In this document: positions 7,145 through 16,090 of the stretch, one piece after another
Position numbering within the stretch: position 1 is the first letter of the stretch
How the letters are laid out: each line of letters starts with the position of its first letter
Assembly (NCBI RefSeq): GCF_016767715.1
Contig: NZ_CP050145.1
Location: 558,001 to 622,000 of the forward strand
Length of the DNA stretch: 64,000 bases
Origin: Mycobacteroides chelonae
GTDB taxonomy: Bacteria > Actinomycetota > Actinomycetes > Mycobacteriales > Mycobacteriaceae
Reading direction: 5' to 3'
Notes under the pieces: generated by a model
Database searches by the model: none
What the model was told of the DNA's origin: nothing
Seen by the model: only the letters and a program-made list of their open reading frames with translations
Position numbers and translations under genes: made by a program

Positions 7145-8221
7145 TTAGAGGATGGCCGCGTTCGCACTCTTCAGATGGGCGACCGCTTCCGTCACGATCG
7201 CGTCGATCAGGTCTTGACAGCTGGGCAGGTCATCGAGGATGCCCGCGACCTGACCGGAGGCGAGAACACCGGCACCGGTGTTGCCCTCCACCAGACCGGC
7301 TTTCAGCAGCATCGGGGTGTTCGCGGCCATGAGCACCTGAGACCAGGTGAGCTCCTTGCCGTGACGCATCGCCAGGCCGTCCTTGACCATGGACCGCCAC
7401 GTCATTCCCGACATCTTCTTGAACTTGGCCGCGTTCCGGATCGCTGCACTGAATCCACGTACCCGCGAACCGCTTTCGAGCTTCTCGACCAGCTCGGTGC
7501 GCAACACCCGGTGCGGCATGCCGTCGACCCGGGTCGACACCACGGTGCCGTCGAGGGCCGAGGCCAGATAGCGCTCCTTGACTGCATCCGGCACGGTGCT
7601 ATCGGAGGTCAGCAGGAATCGGGTGCCCATGGCGACACCGGCCGCGCCGTAGGACAGCGCGGCGGCGAGGCCACGCCCGTCGAAGAATCCACCGGCGGCG
7701 ATGACCGGCATTCCGGTGTCCTTCACCGCATCGAGCACCGAGGGCAGCAGCAGGGTGGTTGCCACCGGACCGGTGTGTCCGCCGCCCTCACCACCCTGGA
7801 CGATCACCGCGTCGGCGCCCCAGGCGGCGACCTTCTTGGCATGCTTGGCTGCGCCGATAGACGGAACCACCACCACGCCATTGTCTTTCAGCTTGGCGAT
7901 TAGATCCTGCTTGGGTGCCAGCGCGAACGAGGCCACCTTCACCTTCTCGCGGATCAGGAGATCGATGCGCTCGGTGGCATCACCGGCGTCAGCACGGATG
8001 TTCACACCGAAGGGTTTATCGGTGAGTGACTTCGTCTTCGAGACTGCCGCGACCAATTCTTCCAGCGTCATGGTCGCCGAGGCGAGGATGCCCAGACCGC
8101 CGGCGTTGGAGGTGGCGGCCACCAGTCGCGGTCCGGCCACCCAGCCCATGCCGGTCTGGACGACGGGATGGTCGATGCCGACCAGCTCGGTCAGCGCTGT
8201 TTTGAGGACCGGTGCGCTCAT
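7145..8221 (-). CDS. ipdC: IpdC-like flavin-dependent reductase
   Basis: 358-residue protein of the nitronate monooxygenase / 2-nitropropane dioxygenase-like TIM-barrel flavoprotein family. It has HPVVQTGMGWVAGPRLVAA at the N-terminus, GGEGGGHTG near residue 140 (phosphate/flavin loop), and AAGGFFDGRGLAAALSYGA. It is the counterpart of Rv3553 (IpdC), which takes part in redox processing of ring-opened HIP-CoA derivatives. It overlaps ipdB by 4 bp (ATGA), showing translational coupling in the echA20-ipdA-ipdB-ipdC order. Role by orthology and operon context. Confidence 0.85.
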   Translation of the reverse strand: MSAPVLKTALTELVGIDHPVVQTGMGWVAGPRLVAATSNAGGLGILASATMTLEELVAAVSKTKSLTDKPFGVNIRADAGDATERIDLLIREKVKVASFALAPKQDLIAKLKDNGVVVVPSIGAAKHAKKVAAWGADAVIVQGGEGGGHTGPVATTLLLPSVLDAVKDTGMPVIAAGGFFDGRGLAAALSYGAAGVAMGTRFLLTSDSTVPDAVKERYLASALDGTVVSTRVDGMPHRVLRTELVEKLESGSRVRGFSAAIRNAAKFKKMSGMTWRSMVKDGLAMRHGKELTWSQVLMAANTPMLLKAGLVEGNTGAGVLASGQVAGILDDLPSCQDLIDAIVTEAVAHLKSANAAIL

Positions 8222-8967
8222 TGCTTGACTTCCTTGTCCCGGAACGACTTCGGATCGATCACCTCGCGAATGATCCGTAGCTCTTCATCGGTGGGCAGAC
8301 GGGTCTCACCGGCGTCGGCCAGCCCGTGCACCTCGAAGCTGGTGTTGGACGCGACGTCCTCGGCCGAGACGCCGGGGTGCAGTGACAGGGCCTGCATCTC
8401 GTGGTTGGGCCCGTTGAAATCGAACACACCCAGGTTAGAAATCACCCGGAACACGTTGAGGTACTTGTACGCCGGGTTGGCCGGGTCGACCTTGTCGTAG
8501 CCTACGCCCGAGACGATGTCGACAGAGTTCCCGAACACACGCGCCGAGTGGTTGCCCACCCAATACGACGTGGCGTGATTGATGGTGTTGCCGGGAGCGC
8601 CGCGCACACCGAACATCTGCCGGGTCGGGTGCTGCAGCGGCCCGAACGCCGAGAGGTTCTGATTGCCGTAGCGGTCAATCTGGTTGGCGCCCATGACGAC
8701 ATGCCGGCGGCCGGAGGCCACCACATCGAACACCTTGCGGAAGGGCATCCACCCTTCGATCGGCGAGACGCCGCCGATCGCCGGTGTCTCGGCCATCAGG
8801 ACGGCCTCGCCATCGGAAAGCACCAGATCAGGGGAGAACGTCAGGCGAGCCAGCCGGGCGCCGACGGTGGACATGGTCGACATCGCGGAGGCCATGATCT
8901 CGCCTGCGTCCCTGAACAACTCGGCGCACGCCACGGCGCATACCTCGGCGCGGGTTGCCTCGCTCAT
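8218..8967 (-). CDS. ipdB: IpdB, beta subunit of the COCHEA-CoA hydrolase
   Basis: 249-residue protein of the class I CoA-transferase-like family. Known role of the family member Rv3552: it forms an alpha2beta2 enzyme with IpdA that hydrolytically opens the last steroid ring (C-ring) of COCHEA-CoA. Seen here: the CoA-transferase-type core with MGANQIDRYGNQNLSAFG and GAPGNTINHATSYW. It overlaps both neighbours by 4 bp (ipdC downstream, ipdA upstream), which fits stoichiometric coupled translation. It begins MSEATRAEVCAVACAEL. Confidence 0.88.
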   Translation of the reverse strand: MSEATRAEVCAVACAELFRDAGEIMASAMSTMSTVGARLARLTFSPDLVLSDGEAVLMAETPAIGGVSPIEGWMPFRKVFDVVASGRRHVVMGANQIDRYGNQNLSAFGPLQHPTRQMFGVRGAPGNTINHATSYWVGNHSARVFGNSVDIVSGVGYDKVDPANPAYKYLNVFRVISNLGVFDFNGPNHEMQALSLHPGVSAEDVASNTSFEVHGLADAGETRLPTDEELRIIREVIDPKSFRDKEVKQ

Positions 8968-9833
8968 GCCTGCTGCTCCTTAAACCGCTTAACGGCTGCC
9001 TGGTAGTCCTCTTCGGAACCGGACAGGTAGGTGTCGACGAAGGTCTGCCAGGTCTCCGGATCCCCGGCGGCCTCGGCGTAGTGCCGCTGGAACTTCTCGT
9101 CGCGGCCGTAGTCGGCGGCGCCGATGGTGAAGTGCGCGCCACCGGGAGCTTCCACCACCTTGTCCACCATCATGCGGTTCAGCAGAAGTGACTGCAGAGG
9201 AACGGTTTTCACCAGTTCTTCGGTGGAGACGACCTTCTCTACAGAGAGGAAGCGGCGCTCGGCTGCCAGGCAGTAGAGGTCGTCGAAGTATGGGTCCACT
9301 CCGGTGTAGGCGGCATTGCCGGTGGCGTCACCCAGGTTCAGGTGCACGAATGCGGCGTCCAGATTCAGCGCGGGCATCGCGACCAGGGTCTCGTTATCCG
9401 CATACGGGGATGTGACGGTCTTGAGCTCGTCTCCCCAGAAATTCATGACGTCCGAGCCGAGCCCGGCCCGGATGGGCAGGAACGGCAGGCGGGCGGCGGC
9501 GGCTTCCAGGCCGCACTTGACCATGCCCTCGTCCATCTCGCGGGACTCGATCGCGCCGGTGGTGCGCGCCTTGGCGAACCACGGGTCATAGAACGGCGGC
9601 GAATCCAGGGACACGAAGCCGTAGTAGGCCTTTTTGACCTTGCCCGCCGAACACAGCAGGCCCAAGTCCGGTCCGCCGTAGGTGACGACCGTCAAATCCT
9701 TGACATCCGAACGTAAGATCGCGCGCACGAAGGCCATCGGCTTGCGGCGCGAACCCCAGCCTCCGAGGCCGATGGTCATGCCGCTGCGCAGTTCGGAGAC
9801 GACCTCGTCGAGAGTGCTTGTCTTGTGTGCCAT
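8964..9833 (-). CDS. ipdA: IpdA, alpha subunit of the COCHEA-CoA hydrolase
   Basis: 289-residue CoA-transferase-fold protein, counterpart of Rv3551. The N-terminal SGMTIGLGGWGSRRKPMA is the glycine-rich CoA-binding loop of the family, and GLGSDVMNFWGDELKTV and HLNLGDATGNAAY follow. It is the partner of IpdB in hydrolytic C-ring cleavage. The stop overlaps the ipdB start by 4 bp, and the start overlaps the last base of the echA20 stop. The start at 9833 is the only sensible ATG before the conserved N-terminus. Confidence 0.88.
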   Translation of the reverse strand: MAHKTSTLDEVVSELRSGMTIGLGGWGSRRKPMAFVRAILRSDVKDLTVVTYGGPDLGLLCSAGKVKKAYYGFVSLDSPPFYDPWFAKARTTGAIESREMDEGMVKCGLEAAAARLPFLPIRAGLGSDVMNFWGDELKTVTSPYADNETLVAMPALNLDAAFVHLNLGDATGNAAYTGVDPYFDDLYCLAAERRFLSVEKVVSTEELVKTVPLQSLLLNRMMVDKVVEAPGGAHFTIGAADYGRDEKFQRHYAEAAGDPETWQTFVDTYLSGSEEDYQAAVKRFKEQQA

Positions 9834-10603
9834 TAGTTTCCCTTCGGCTTTCCGGTCTCGACGAATGCGTCGCGATGCTCGTCGGCGACACCCGCCAGGT
9901 TGAGCTCGAATGTGAAGCCCTGCTCCATGCGGTAACTCGACTCGACGTCCTGCGGATCGATGAAGTTGATGGCTTCCTTGGCGGCGCGGATGACGCGGGT
10001 GTCCTTGGCGGCGATGTCACGCGCTACGCGCAGCGCGGCCTCGTCGAGCTCCTCCCGTGGCACCACCTCGTGGATGGATCCGTAGTGGTGCAACGTTTTT
10101 GCGTCAACCTTGGCCGCGGTGTAGAACATCCGGCGCATCACATGCTGGGGAACCAAGCGCTGCAGATGAGTGGCGGTGCCGAGCGCACCACGGTCCACCT
10201 CGGGCACGCTGAACACCGCGTCGTCGGAGGCGACGATCACGTCGGCGTTACCCACCAGGCCGATTCCACCGCCGAGGCAGAAGCCGTTGACGGCGGCGAT
10301 GACGGGCACCTTGCAGCGGTAGACCGCGCTGAAGGCTTCGAAACAGCCGCGGTTGGTGTCGATCAAGGCGGTGAAGCCCTGTCCTTCCGCCTGAGTGCGC
10401 TGCATTTCCTTGATGTCGGCGCCCGCGTTGAACCCGCGGCCCTCGGCTCGCAGGATCACGACGTGGGTGGACGGGTCGTTGCCCGCGGCCAGGATGGCGT
10501 CGGCCAGCTCAAACCATCCGCGCGAGGGGATGGCGTTGACCTTCGGATAGTCGACGGTGACGGTCACGATGCCCGGTTCAACCGTCGCGGTGATGATGCC
10601 CAT
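9833..10603 (-). CDS. echA20: EchA20, crotonase-family ring hydrolase
   Basis: 256-residue enoyl-CoA hydratase/isomerase-fold protein, very similar to M. tuberculosis EchA20 (Rv3550). Crotonase signatures: VILRAEGRGFNAGADIKEMQ (oxyanion-hole and substrate loop) and NGFCLGGGIGLVGNADV; PEVDRGALG lies in the catalytic region. Known role: hydrolytic opening of ring D in the HIP-CoA pathway. I chose the ATG at 10603 (MGIITATVEPGIV), since the conserved core begins there. It is the first gene of the ipd operon, with a KstR2 operator 21 bp upstream. Confidence 0.88.
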   Translation of the reverse strand: MGIITATVEPGIVTVTVDYPKVNAIPSRGWFELADAILAAGNDPSTHVVILRAEGRGFNAGADIKEMQRTQAEGQGFTALIDTNRGCFEAFSAVYRCKVPVIAAVNGFCLGGGIGLVGNADVIVASDDAVFSVPEVDRGALGTATHLQRLVPQHVMRRMFYTAAKVDAKTLHHYGSIHEVVPREELDEAALRVARDIAAKDTRVIRAAKEAINFIDPQDVESSYRMEQGFTFELNLAGVADEHRDAFVETGKPKGN

Positions 10604-10623
10604 GAGACTCCTCAAGGTACCGA

Positions 10624-10637
10624 AACAAGCACTTGCT
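10624..10637. promoter_or_regulatory. KstR2 operator between echA20 and the Rv3549c-type SDR
   Basis: AACAAGCACTTGCT fits AnCAAGnnCTTGnT. It sits in the 94-bp divergent gap between echA20 (start 10603) and the SDR start at 10698, and can control both directions. Confidence 0.83.
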
Positions 10638-10697
10638 TGGTACGCTACCATGGCTCGAAAGCGCAGGACAAACAGCAGGAATACAGCAAGGAGTGAC

Positions 10698-11480
10698 GTG
10701 CGAACCCCTTACGAACTCGGCCTCGCGGGTCGCGTCGTGCTGGTCACCGGAGGTGTCCGCGGCGTGGGTGCCGGGATCAGCCGGGTGTTCGACGAGCTCG
10801 GTGCAACGGTGATTACCTGTGCGCGCCGTCCCGGTGAGACCCCTTACGAATTCCATTCCTGCGATGTCCGTGATGAAGAGTCGGTCGATGCGCTCATTAA
10901 CACCGTTGTTTCCACGCATGGGCGTCTGGACGCCGTCGTCAATAACGCCGGTGGTGCGCCCTTCGCACTGGCTGCCGACGCGAGCCATAACTTTCATCGC
11001 AAGATCATCGAACTGAATCTGCTCTCCGCCTTGCTCGTCTCGCAGCGCGCCAACGCCGTGATGCAGCGGCAGGACGAGGGCGGCACCATCGTCAACATCA
11101 CCAGCGTGAGCGCAAGCCGGCCCTCGCCGGGTACCGCCGCATACGGCGCCGCCAAGGCCGGGCTCGAGAGCCTGACTCGGAGCCTCGCTGTGGAATGGGC
11201 GCCTAAGGTGCGGGTGAATGCCCTGGCCGCCGGAATGATCCGCACCGAGCTCTCGGAAATGCACTATGGCGATGAAGAGGGAATCGCGTCCGTCGGCGCG
11301 ACGGTACCGCTGGGCCGCCTTGCCAATCCGGACGAGATTGGTTGGACGGCAGCGTTTCTTGCCTCGCCCCTATCCTCCTACGTGACGGGTTCGGTTCTTA
11401 CGGTTCACGGTGGAGGGGAGCGTCCCGCGTTCCTCGACGCCGCCAATGTCAACAGCAATGAGAACGGCGAAAAGGAATAG
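10698..11480 (+). CDS. Short-chain dehydrogenase (Rv3549c type)
   Basis: 260-residue SDR from the GTG at 10698, preceded by AAGGAGTGAC. The cofactor loop is TGGVRGVGAGIS near residue 18, with NNAG in VVNNAGGAPF and the catalytic Tyr-x3-Lys in YGAAKAG. Its position divergent to echA20 and the KstR2 operator mark it as the counterpart of Rv3549c, a KstR2-regulon member. The exact substrate is not visible from sequence; redox work on hydroxy/keto intermediates of the C/D ring pathway is the likely role. Only 3 bp separate it from the next SDR. Confidence 0.82.
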   Translation: MRTPYELGLAGRVVLVTGGVRGVGAGISRVFDELGATVITCARRPGETPYEFHSCDVRDEESVDALINTVVSTHGRLDAVVNNAGGAPFALAADASHNFHRKIIELNLLSALLVSQRANAVMQRQDEGGTIVNITSVSASRPSPGTAAYGAAKAGLESLTRSLAVEWAPKVRVNALAAGMIRTELSEMHYGDEEGIASVGATVPLGRLANPDEIGWTAAFLASPLSSYVTGSVLTVHGGGERPAFLDAANVNSNENGEKE

Positions 11481-11483
11481 AAC

Positions 11484-12395
11484 ATGCCAGGTTTGCTCGA
11501 CGGTCGGGTCGTCATCATCACCGGTGCAGGCCGGGGCATCGGACGTGCGCACGCGCTGGCGTTCGCGGCCGAAGGTGCCCGGGTGGTCGTCAATGACATC
11601 GGTGTGGGCCTGGATGGATCGGCTGGCACCAGCCCCGCTCAGGAAGTGGTCGAGGAGATCAAGGCTGCCGGTGGCGAAGCCGTCACCAATGGTGATGATG
11701 TCGCCGACTGGAACGGTGCCAAGAACCTGATCGACACCGCCGTCAATTCCTTTGGCCGTCTGGATGTTCTGGTCAACAACGCCGGATTTCTGCGCGACCG
11801 GATGCTCGCCAACATGAGCGAGGAGGAGTGGGACGCGGTGATTCGTGTGCACCTCAAGGGGCACTTCGCGCCGCTGCGTCATGCCGCCGCGTACTGGCGT
11901 GACGAGTTCAAGGCCGGCAATGCGGTGGATGCCCGCATCATCAACACCAGCTCCGCCGCCGGGCTGCAAGGCAGTGTCGGGCAAGGGAATTACGCCGCCG
12001 CCAAGGCCGGTATCGCCACCTTGACCCTGCAGGCTGCTGCCGAGATGGGCCGCTATGGCATCACTGTCAACGCCATCGCTCCGGCCGCGCGTACCCGGAT
12101 GACCGAGGCAGTGTTCGCCGAGACCATGGCCAAGCCCGAGGACGGTGCATTCGACGCGATGGCCCCGGAGAACGTCTCGCCGCTGGTGGTGTGGCTGGGC
12201 AGCCCGGAGTCGCGCGCGGTCACCGGAAAGGTGTTCGAGGTCGAAGCCGGCATCATCCGCGTCGCCGAGGGATGGGCGCACGGTCCGCAGGTGGACAAGG
12301 GTGCGCGTTGGGACCCAAGTGAATTGGGTCCCGTGGTCACCGACCTGCTCGATAAGGCTCGTACGCCGGTTCCGGTCTACGGCTCACAGGGTTAG
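11484..12395 (+). CDS. Short-chain dehydrogenase (Rv3548c type)
   Basis: 303-residue SDR of the longer type, similar to the 17-beta-HSD4/FabG-like group. TGAGRGIGRAHALAFA binds the cofactor, DVLVNNAGFLRDRM follows, and YAAAKAG is the catalytic site. It forms an operon with the preceding SDR and converges with ddn, overlapping by 4 bp at the stops. It is the counterpart of Rv3548c and predicted to be under KstR2 control through the operator at 10624. The precise step is unknown to me. Confidence 0.82.
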   Translation: MPGLLDGRVVIITGAGRGIGRAHALAFAAEGARVVVNDIGVGLDGSAGTSPAQEVVEEIKAAGGEAVTNGDDVADWNGAKNLIDTAVNSFGRLDVLVNNAGFLRDRMLANMSEEEWDAVIRVHLKGHFAPLRHAAAYWRDEFKAGNAVDARIINTSSAAGLQGSVGQGNYAAAKAGIATLTLQAAAEMGRYGITVNAIAPAARTRMTEAVFAETMAKPEDGAFDAMAPENVSPLVVWLGSPESRAVTGKVFEVEAGIIRVAEGWAHGPQVDKGARWDPSELGPVVTDLLDKARTPVPVYGSQG

Positions 12396-12892
12396 GGCTC
12401 CAGGATGACGACGGGAATCTTGCGGGTCGTGTACGACTGGTACTTGTCGAAGTCGGCGTAGAGCTCGACGAGCTTGGGCCAGTAGTACGCGCGTTCCTCG
12501 TCGGTCGCGGTGCGGGCCGTCATGGTTCGGATATCGCCCTTTATCTGAACGGTGACTTCAGAATTCGCCTTCAGGTTGAGGTACCACGCCGGATTGGCGT
12601 CGCGTCCGCCCTGCGACGCCACCAGGACGATCTTGTCGCCGTCGGGTAAGTAAAGCAGCGCGCTCAGCCGCTTCTGCCCGGTCTTGCGGCCGATGGTGGT
12701 GATCAGTAGTACCGGTATGCCCCAGGGGAAAGCCGCACCCACACGCCACTTTCCGCCGAGGCGGCCGTCGGTCCGCTGATACAGCCAGACATTGGCGGTG
12801 GTCATCCACTTGATCAGCTTTCCGGCCAACTCCGAGTTCAACTGGGCGGGTGCATTCGCGGAGGAGCCGCTCGCGGCAAGACCATCAGACAT
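12392..12892 (-). CDS. ddn: Deazaflavin (F420)-dependent nitroreductase, Ddn family
   Basis: 166-residue protein homologous to M. tuberculosis Ddn (Rv3547, 151 aa), which uses reduced F420 to reduce quinones and to activate bicyclic nitroimidazoles such as pretomanid. Conserved family segments: TTIGRKTGQKR (F420 phosphate contact region), NPAWYLNLKAN and ATDEERAYYWPKL. Against the five nitroimidazole-relevant residues I remember for Rv3547 (Y65, S78, Y130, Y133, Y136), this protein has L80, S93, Y145, F148 and Y151. Two are therefore changed. It is located between the Rv3548c-type SDR and the P450 genes, as in M. tuberculosis. Confidence 0.85.
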   Translation of the reverse strand: MSDGLAASGSSANAPAQLNSELAGKLIKWMTTANVWLYQRTDGRLGGKWRVGAAFPWGIPVLLITTIGRKTGQKRLSALLYLPDGDKIVLVASQGGRDANPAWYLNLKANSEVTVQIKGDIRTMTARTATDEERAYYWPKLVELYADFDKYQSYTTRKIPVVILEP

Positions 12893-12909
12893 GGCCCTAT
12901 GCTACGAGG

Positions 12910-13296
12910 GTGTCAACACCTGGAGCCTCCGACGAAGTACGTATTGCCGCCGCAAATGCCTACATCGAAGCCCTCGTCACCCATGAGGCAGACGCGGTGC
13001 CGTTCGCCCCGGAATGTGTGCGGATCGAGCAGGGTGTCAAGACGGGCTTTTCTGGAGATCACTTGCGGCGCAGCCTGAATAACGGACCGCAGTTCCGGCT
13101 GATTGCTGTCGCGTCCAATCGGCAGTTTCGTGTCGAAGGTGACAACGTCATCGCGAGTTTTGTCATCGAGACCAAGGCAAAGGTCGCCGGATGGCGCGTC
13201 GTGGCAAAAGTGGACGAGACGTTCAAGATTCCGGCTACTGATCCGCGGATCCACCACATCCGGGCGATCTTCGTGCCGAAGCTGTCACGCGCCTAG
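12910..13296 (+). CDS. Small NTF2/SnoaL-like protein, unknown function
   Basis: 128-residue protein from the GTG at 12910, divergent from ddn by only 17 bp. The sequence (ANAYIEALVTHEADAVPFAP, then RIEQGVKTGFSGDHLRRSL and an alternating beta-rich C-terminal half) looks like the cone-shaped NTF2-like fold used by SnoaL/ketosteroid-isomerase-type proteins; this is a pattern judgement, not a database match. The stop codon lies inside the KstR operator of the next gene. A role in steroid metabolism is possible from its location but unproven. Confidence 0.6.
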   Translation: MSTPGASDEVRIAAANAYIEALVTHEADAVPFAPECVRIEQGVKTGFSGDHLRRSLNNGPQFRLIAVASNRQFRVEGDNVIASFVIETKAKVAGWRVVAKVDETFKIPATDPRIHHIRAIFVPKLSRA

Positions 13297-13308
13297 AACG
13301 CGTTCTAG
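13293..13308. promoter_or_regulatory. KstR operator upstream of the first CYP125 gene
   Basis: CTAGAACGCGTTCTAG is a perfect 16-bp palindrome carrying the KstR motif TnnAACnnGTTnTA. It overlaps the stop codon of the preceding gene and lies about 100 bp before the P450 start. KstR is the known cholesterol-responsive repressor, released by 3-oxo-cholestenoyl-CoA. Confidence 0.88.
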
Positions 13309-13411
13309 ATCTGGGGTTTTTTCTCGACACACCCTTGTCCCGGGGTCGATTTCTGTGCTTCACTGCCACTAGAGCCATTAGTGAAATGCGTCACAGGCTG
13401 GGAGGTACAGC

Positions 13412-14665
13412 GTGGTACAGGCCCAACATCCCCACTTGCCGGATGGTATCGACTTCACCGATCCCGATCTTTTTGTGCACGGGATCCCAGAGGTCGAGCT
13501 CGCCGAACTGCGGCATACCGAACCGATCTGGTGGAATCACACCGAGCGTGGGGTCGGCGGATTCGATGATGACGGTTTCTGGGTGGTGTCGAAACATAAA
13601 GATGTCAAAGAGATCTCACTTCGGTGCGATGTATTCTCCAGCGAGCAGAACACCGCGATACCGCGCTATCTGGCCACCACGCCGCGTGAGCGCATCGACG
13701 CGACCCGCTTGATCATGCTGAACATGGACCCACCGCGGCACAGCAGGTTGCGGCACATCATCAGCCGAGGGTTCACGCCGCGCGCGGTGAACCGGCTCCG
13801 CGATGACCTCAATGCCCGCGCGCAGGGCATCGCGAAATCGGCGGCCCGACTGCAGCACGGCGACTTTGTGGAACAAGTGGCTTGCGAGCTTCCGTTGCAG
13901 GCCATCGCCGGTTTGTTGGGCACTCCGCTCGAGGAACGCGAGCAGCTGTTCGACTGGTCCAACAGGCTGGTGGGTTCCGACGATGGCGAGGATGACAGCG
14001 CGATCGCCAGCGCCGAGCTGTTGATGTATGCCATGCAGGTCGCGGCACGCAAGACAGCGGAGCCCGGCCCGGATATCTGTACCGACCTGGTGAATGCCGA
14101 TATCGATGGGCAGAAGCTTTCCGATGACGAGTTCGGTTTCTTCGTCATGCTTTTGGCGGTGGCCGGCAATGAGACGACTCGCAACTCCATCACTCATGGA
14201 ATGCATGCCTTCACGCAGTTCCCGGAGCAGTGGGAGTTGTACAAGAAGGAGCGTCCGGAGACGGCGGCCGATGAGATTGTCCGTTGGGCAACACCGGTGA
14301 CGTCTTTCCAGCGCACTGCGCTGGAGGACACCGAGCTTGGTGGTGTGAAGATCAAGAAGGGTCAGCGGGTGGTGATGATGTACCGCTCGGCCAACTTCGA
14401 TGAAGAAGTCTTCGAGAATCCGTTTACCTTCGACATCATGCGTAACCCCAACCCGCATGTGGGATTTGGCGGAAATGGCGAACACCATTGCGTCGGATCC
14501 AACCTGGCCCGCATGACCATCAACCTGATGTTTAACGCCATCGCCGATCACCTGCCGGACCTCGCGTCGGCGGGCGAGCCGGACAGGCTGCGATCCGGAT
14601 GGCTCAACGGGGTCAAGCACTGGGAAGTTGACTTCTGCCCGGCCGGGTTCGGGCGGGCCAGCTGA
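13412..14665 (+). CDS. CYP125-type cytochrome P450, first of two copies
   Basis: 417-residue cytochrome P450 resembling CYP125A1, the steroid C26/C27 hydroxylase that starts side-chain oxidation. The GTG at 13412 follows GGGAGGT. P450 signatures: I-helix AVAGNETTRNSITHG, ExxR in the region of ADEIVRWATPV, and heme loop FGGNGEHHCVGSN with the cysteine thiolate ligand. It is a paralog of the P450 at 16091. Most of the gene differs from that copy at many third positions, but bases 14207-14415 are identical to 16889-17097. A KstR operator lies upstream and a terminator downstream. It could have a shifted substrate or regiochemistry preference (CYP142-like work), but that cannot be read from sequence. 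Confidence 0.85.
   Translation: MVQAQHPHLPDGIDFTDPDLFVHGIPEVELAELRHTEPIWWNHTERGVGGFDDDGFWVVSKHKDVKEISLRCDVFSSEQNTAIPRYLATTPRERIDATRLIMLNMDPPRHSRLRHIISRGFTPRAVNRLRDDLNARAQGIAKSAARLQHGDFVEQVACELPLQAIAGLLGTPLEEREQLFDWSNRLVGSDDGEDDSAIASAELLMYAMQVAARKTAEPGPDICTDLVNADIDGQKLSDDEFGFFVMLLAVAGNETTRNSITHGMHAFTQFPEQWELYKKERPETAADEIVRWATPVTSFQRTALEDTELGGVKIKKGQRVVMMYRSANFDEEVFENPFTFDIMRNPNPHVGFGGNGEHHCVGSNLARMTINLMFNAIADHLPDLASAGEPDRLRSGWLNGVKHWEVDFCPAGFGRAS
14207..14415 (+). repeat. 209-bp tract identical between the two CYP125 genes (copy 1)
   Basis: Base-for-base identical to 16889-17097. It encodes about 69 shared residues from FTQFPEQWELYKKERPE to SANFDEEVF. Sequence on either side diverges abruptly at synonymous sites, which indicates recent gene conversion. 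Confidence 0.95.
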
Positions 14666-14669
14666 CGAA

Positions 14670-14702
14670 AAGGCCCCCGGACACCGAGGTGCCGGGGGCC
14701 TT
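14670..14702. terminator. Bidirectional hairpin terminator between the first CYP125 gene and fadA5
   Basis: Perfect 11-bp stem AAGGCCCCCGG / CCGGGGGCCTT with an 11-base loop, placed between the convergent P450 and fadA5 stops. It has short A and T flanks on each side, fitting termination in both directions. Confidence 0.8.
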
Positions 14703-14712
14703 CGCGCAGGTA

Positions 14713-16017
<1,305 letters not shown>

Positions 16018-16090
16018 TCACTAAGCTCTCACTAGATGCTCTAACAAGATCGTCCCTGAATGACGCCCTGAAAGGCCATAGGAGTTCAAC

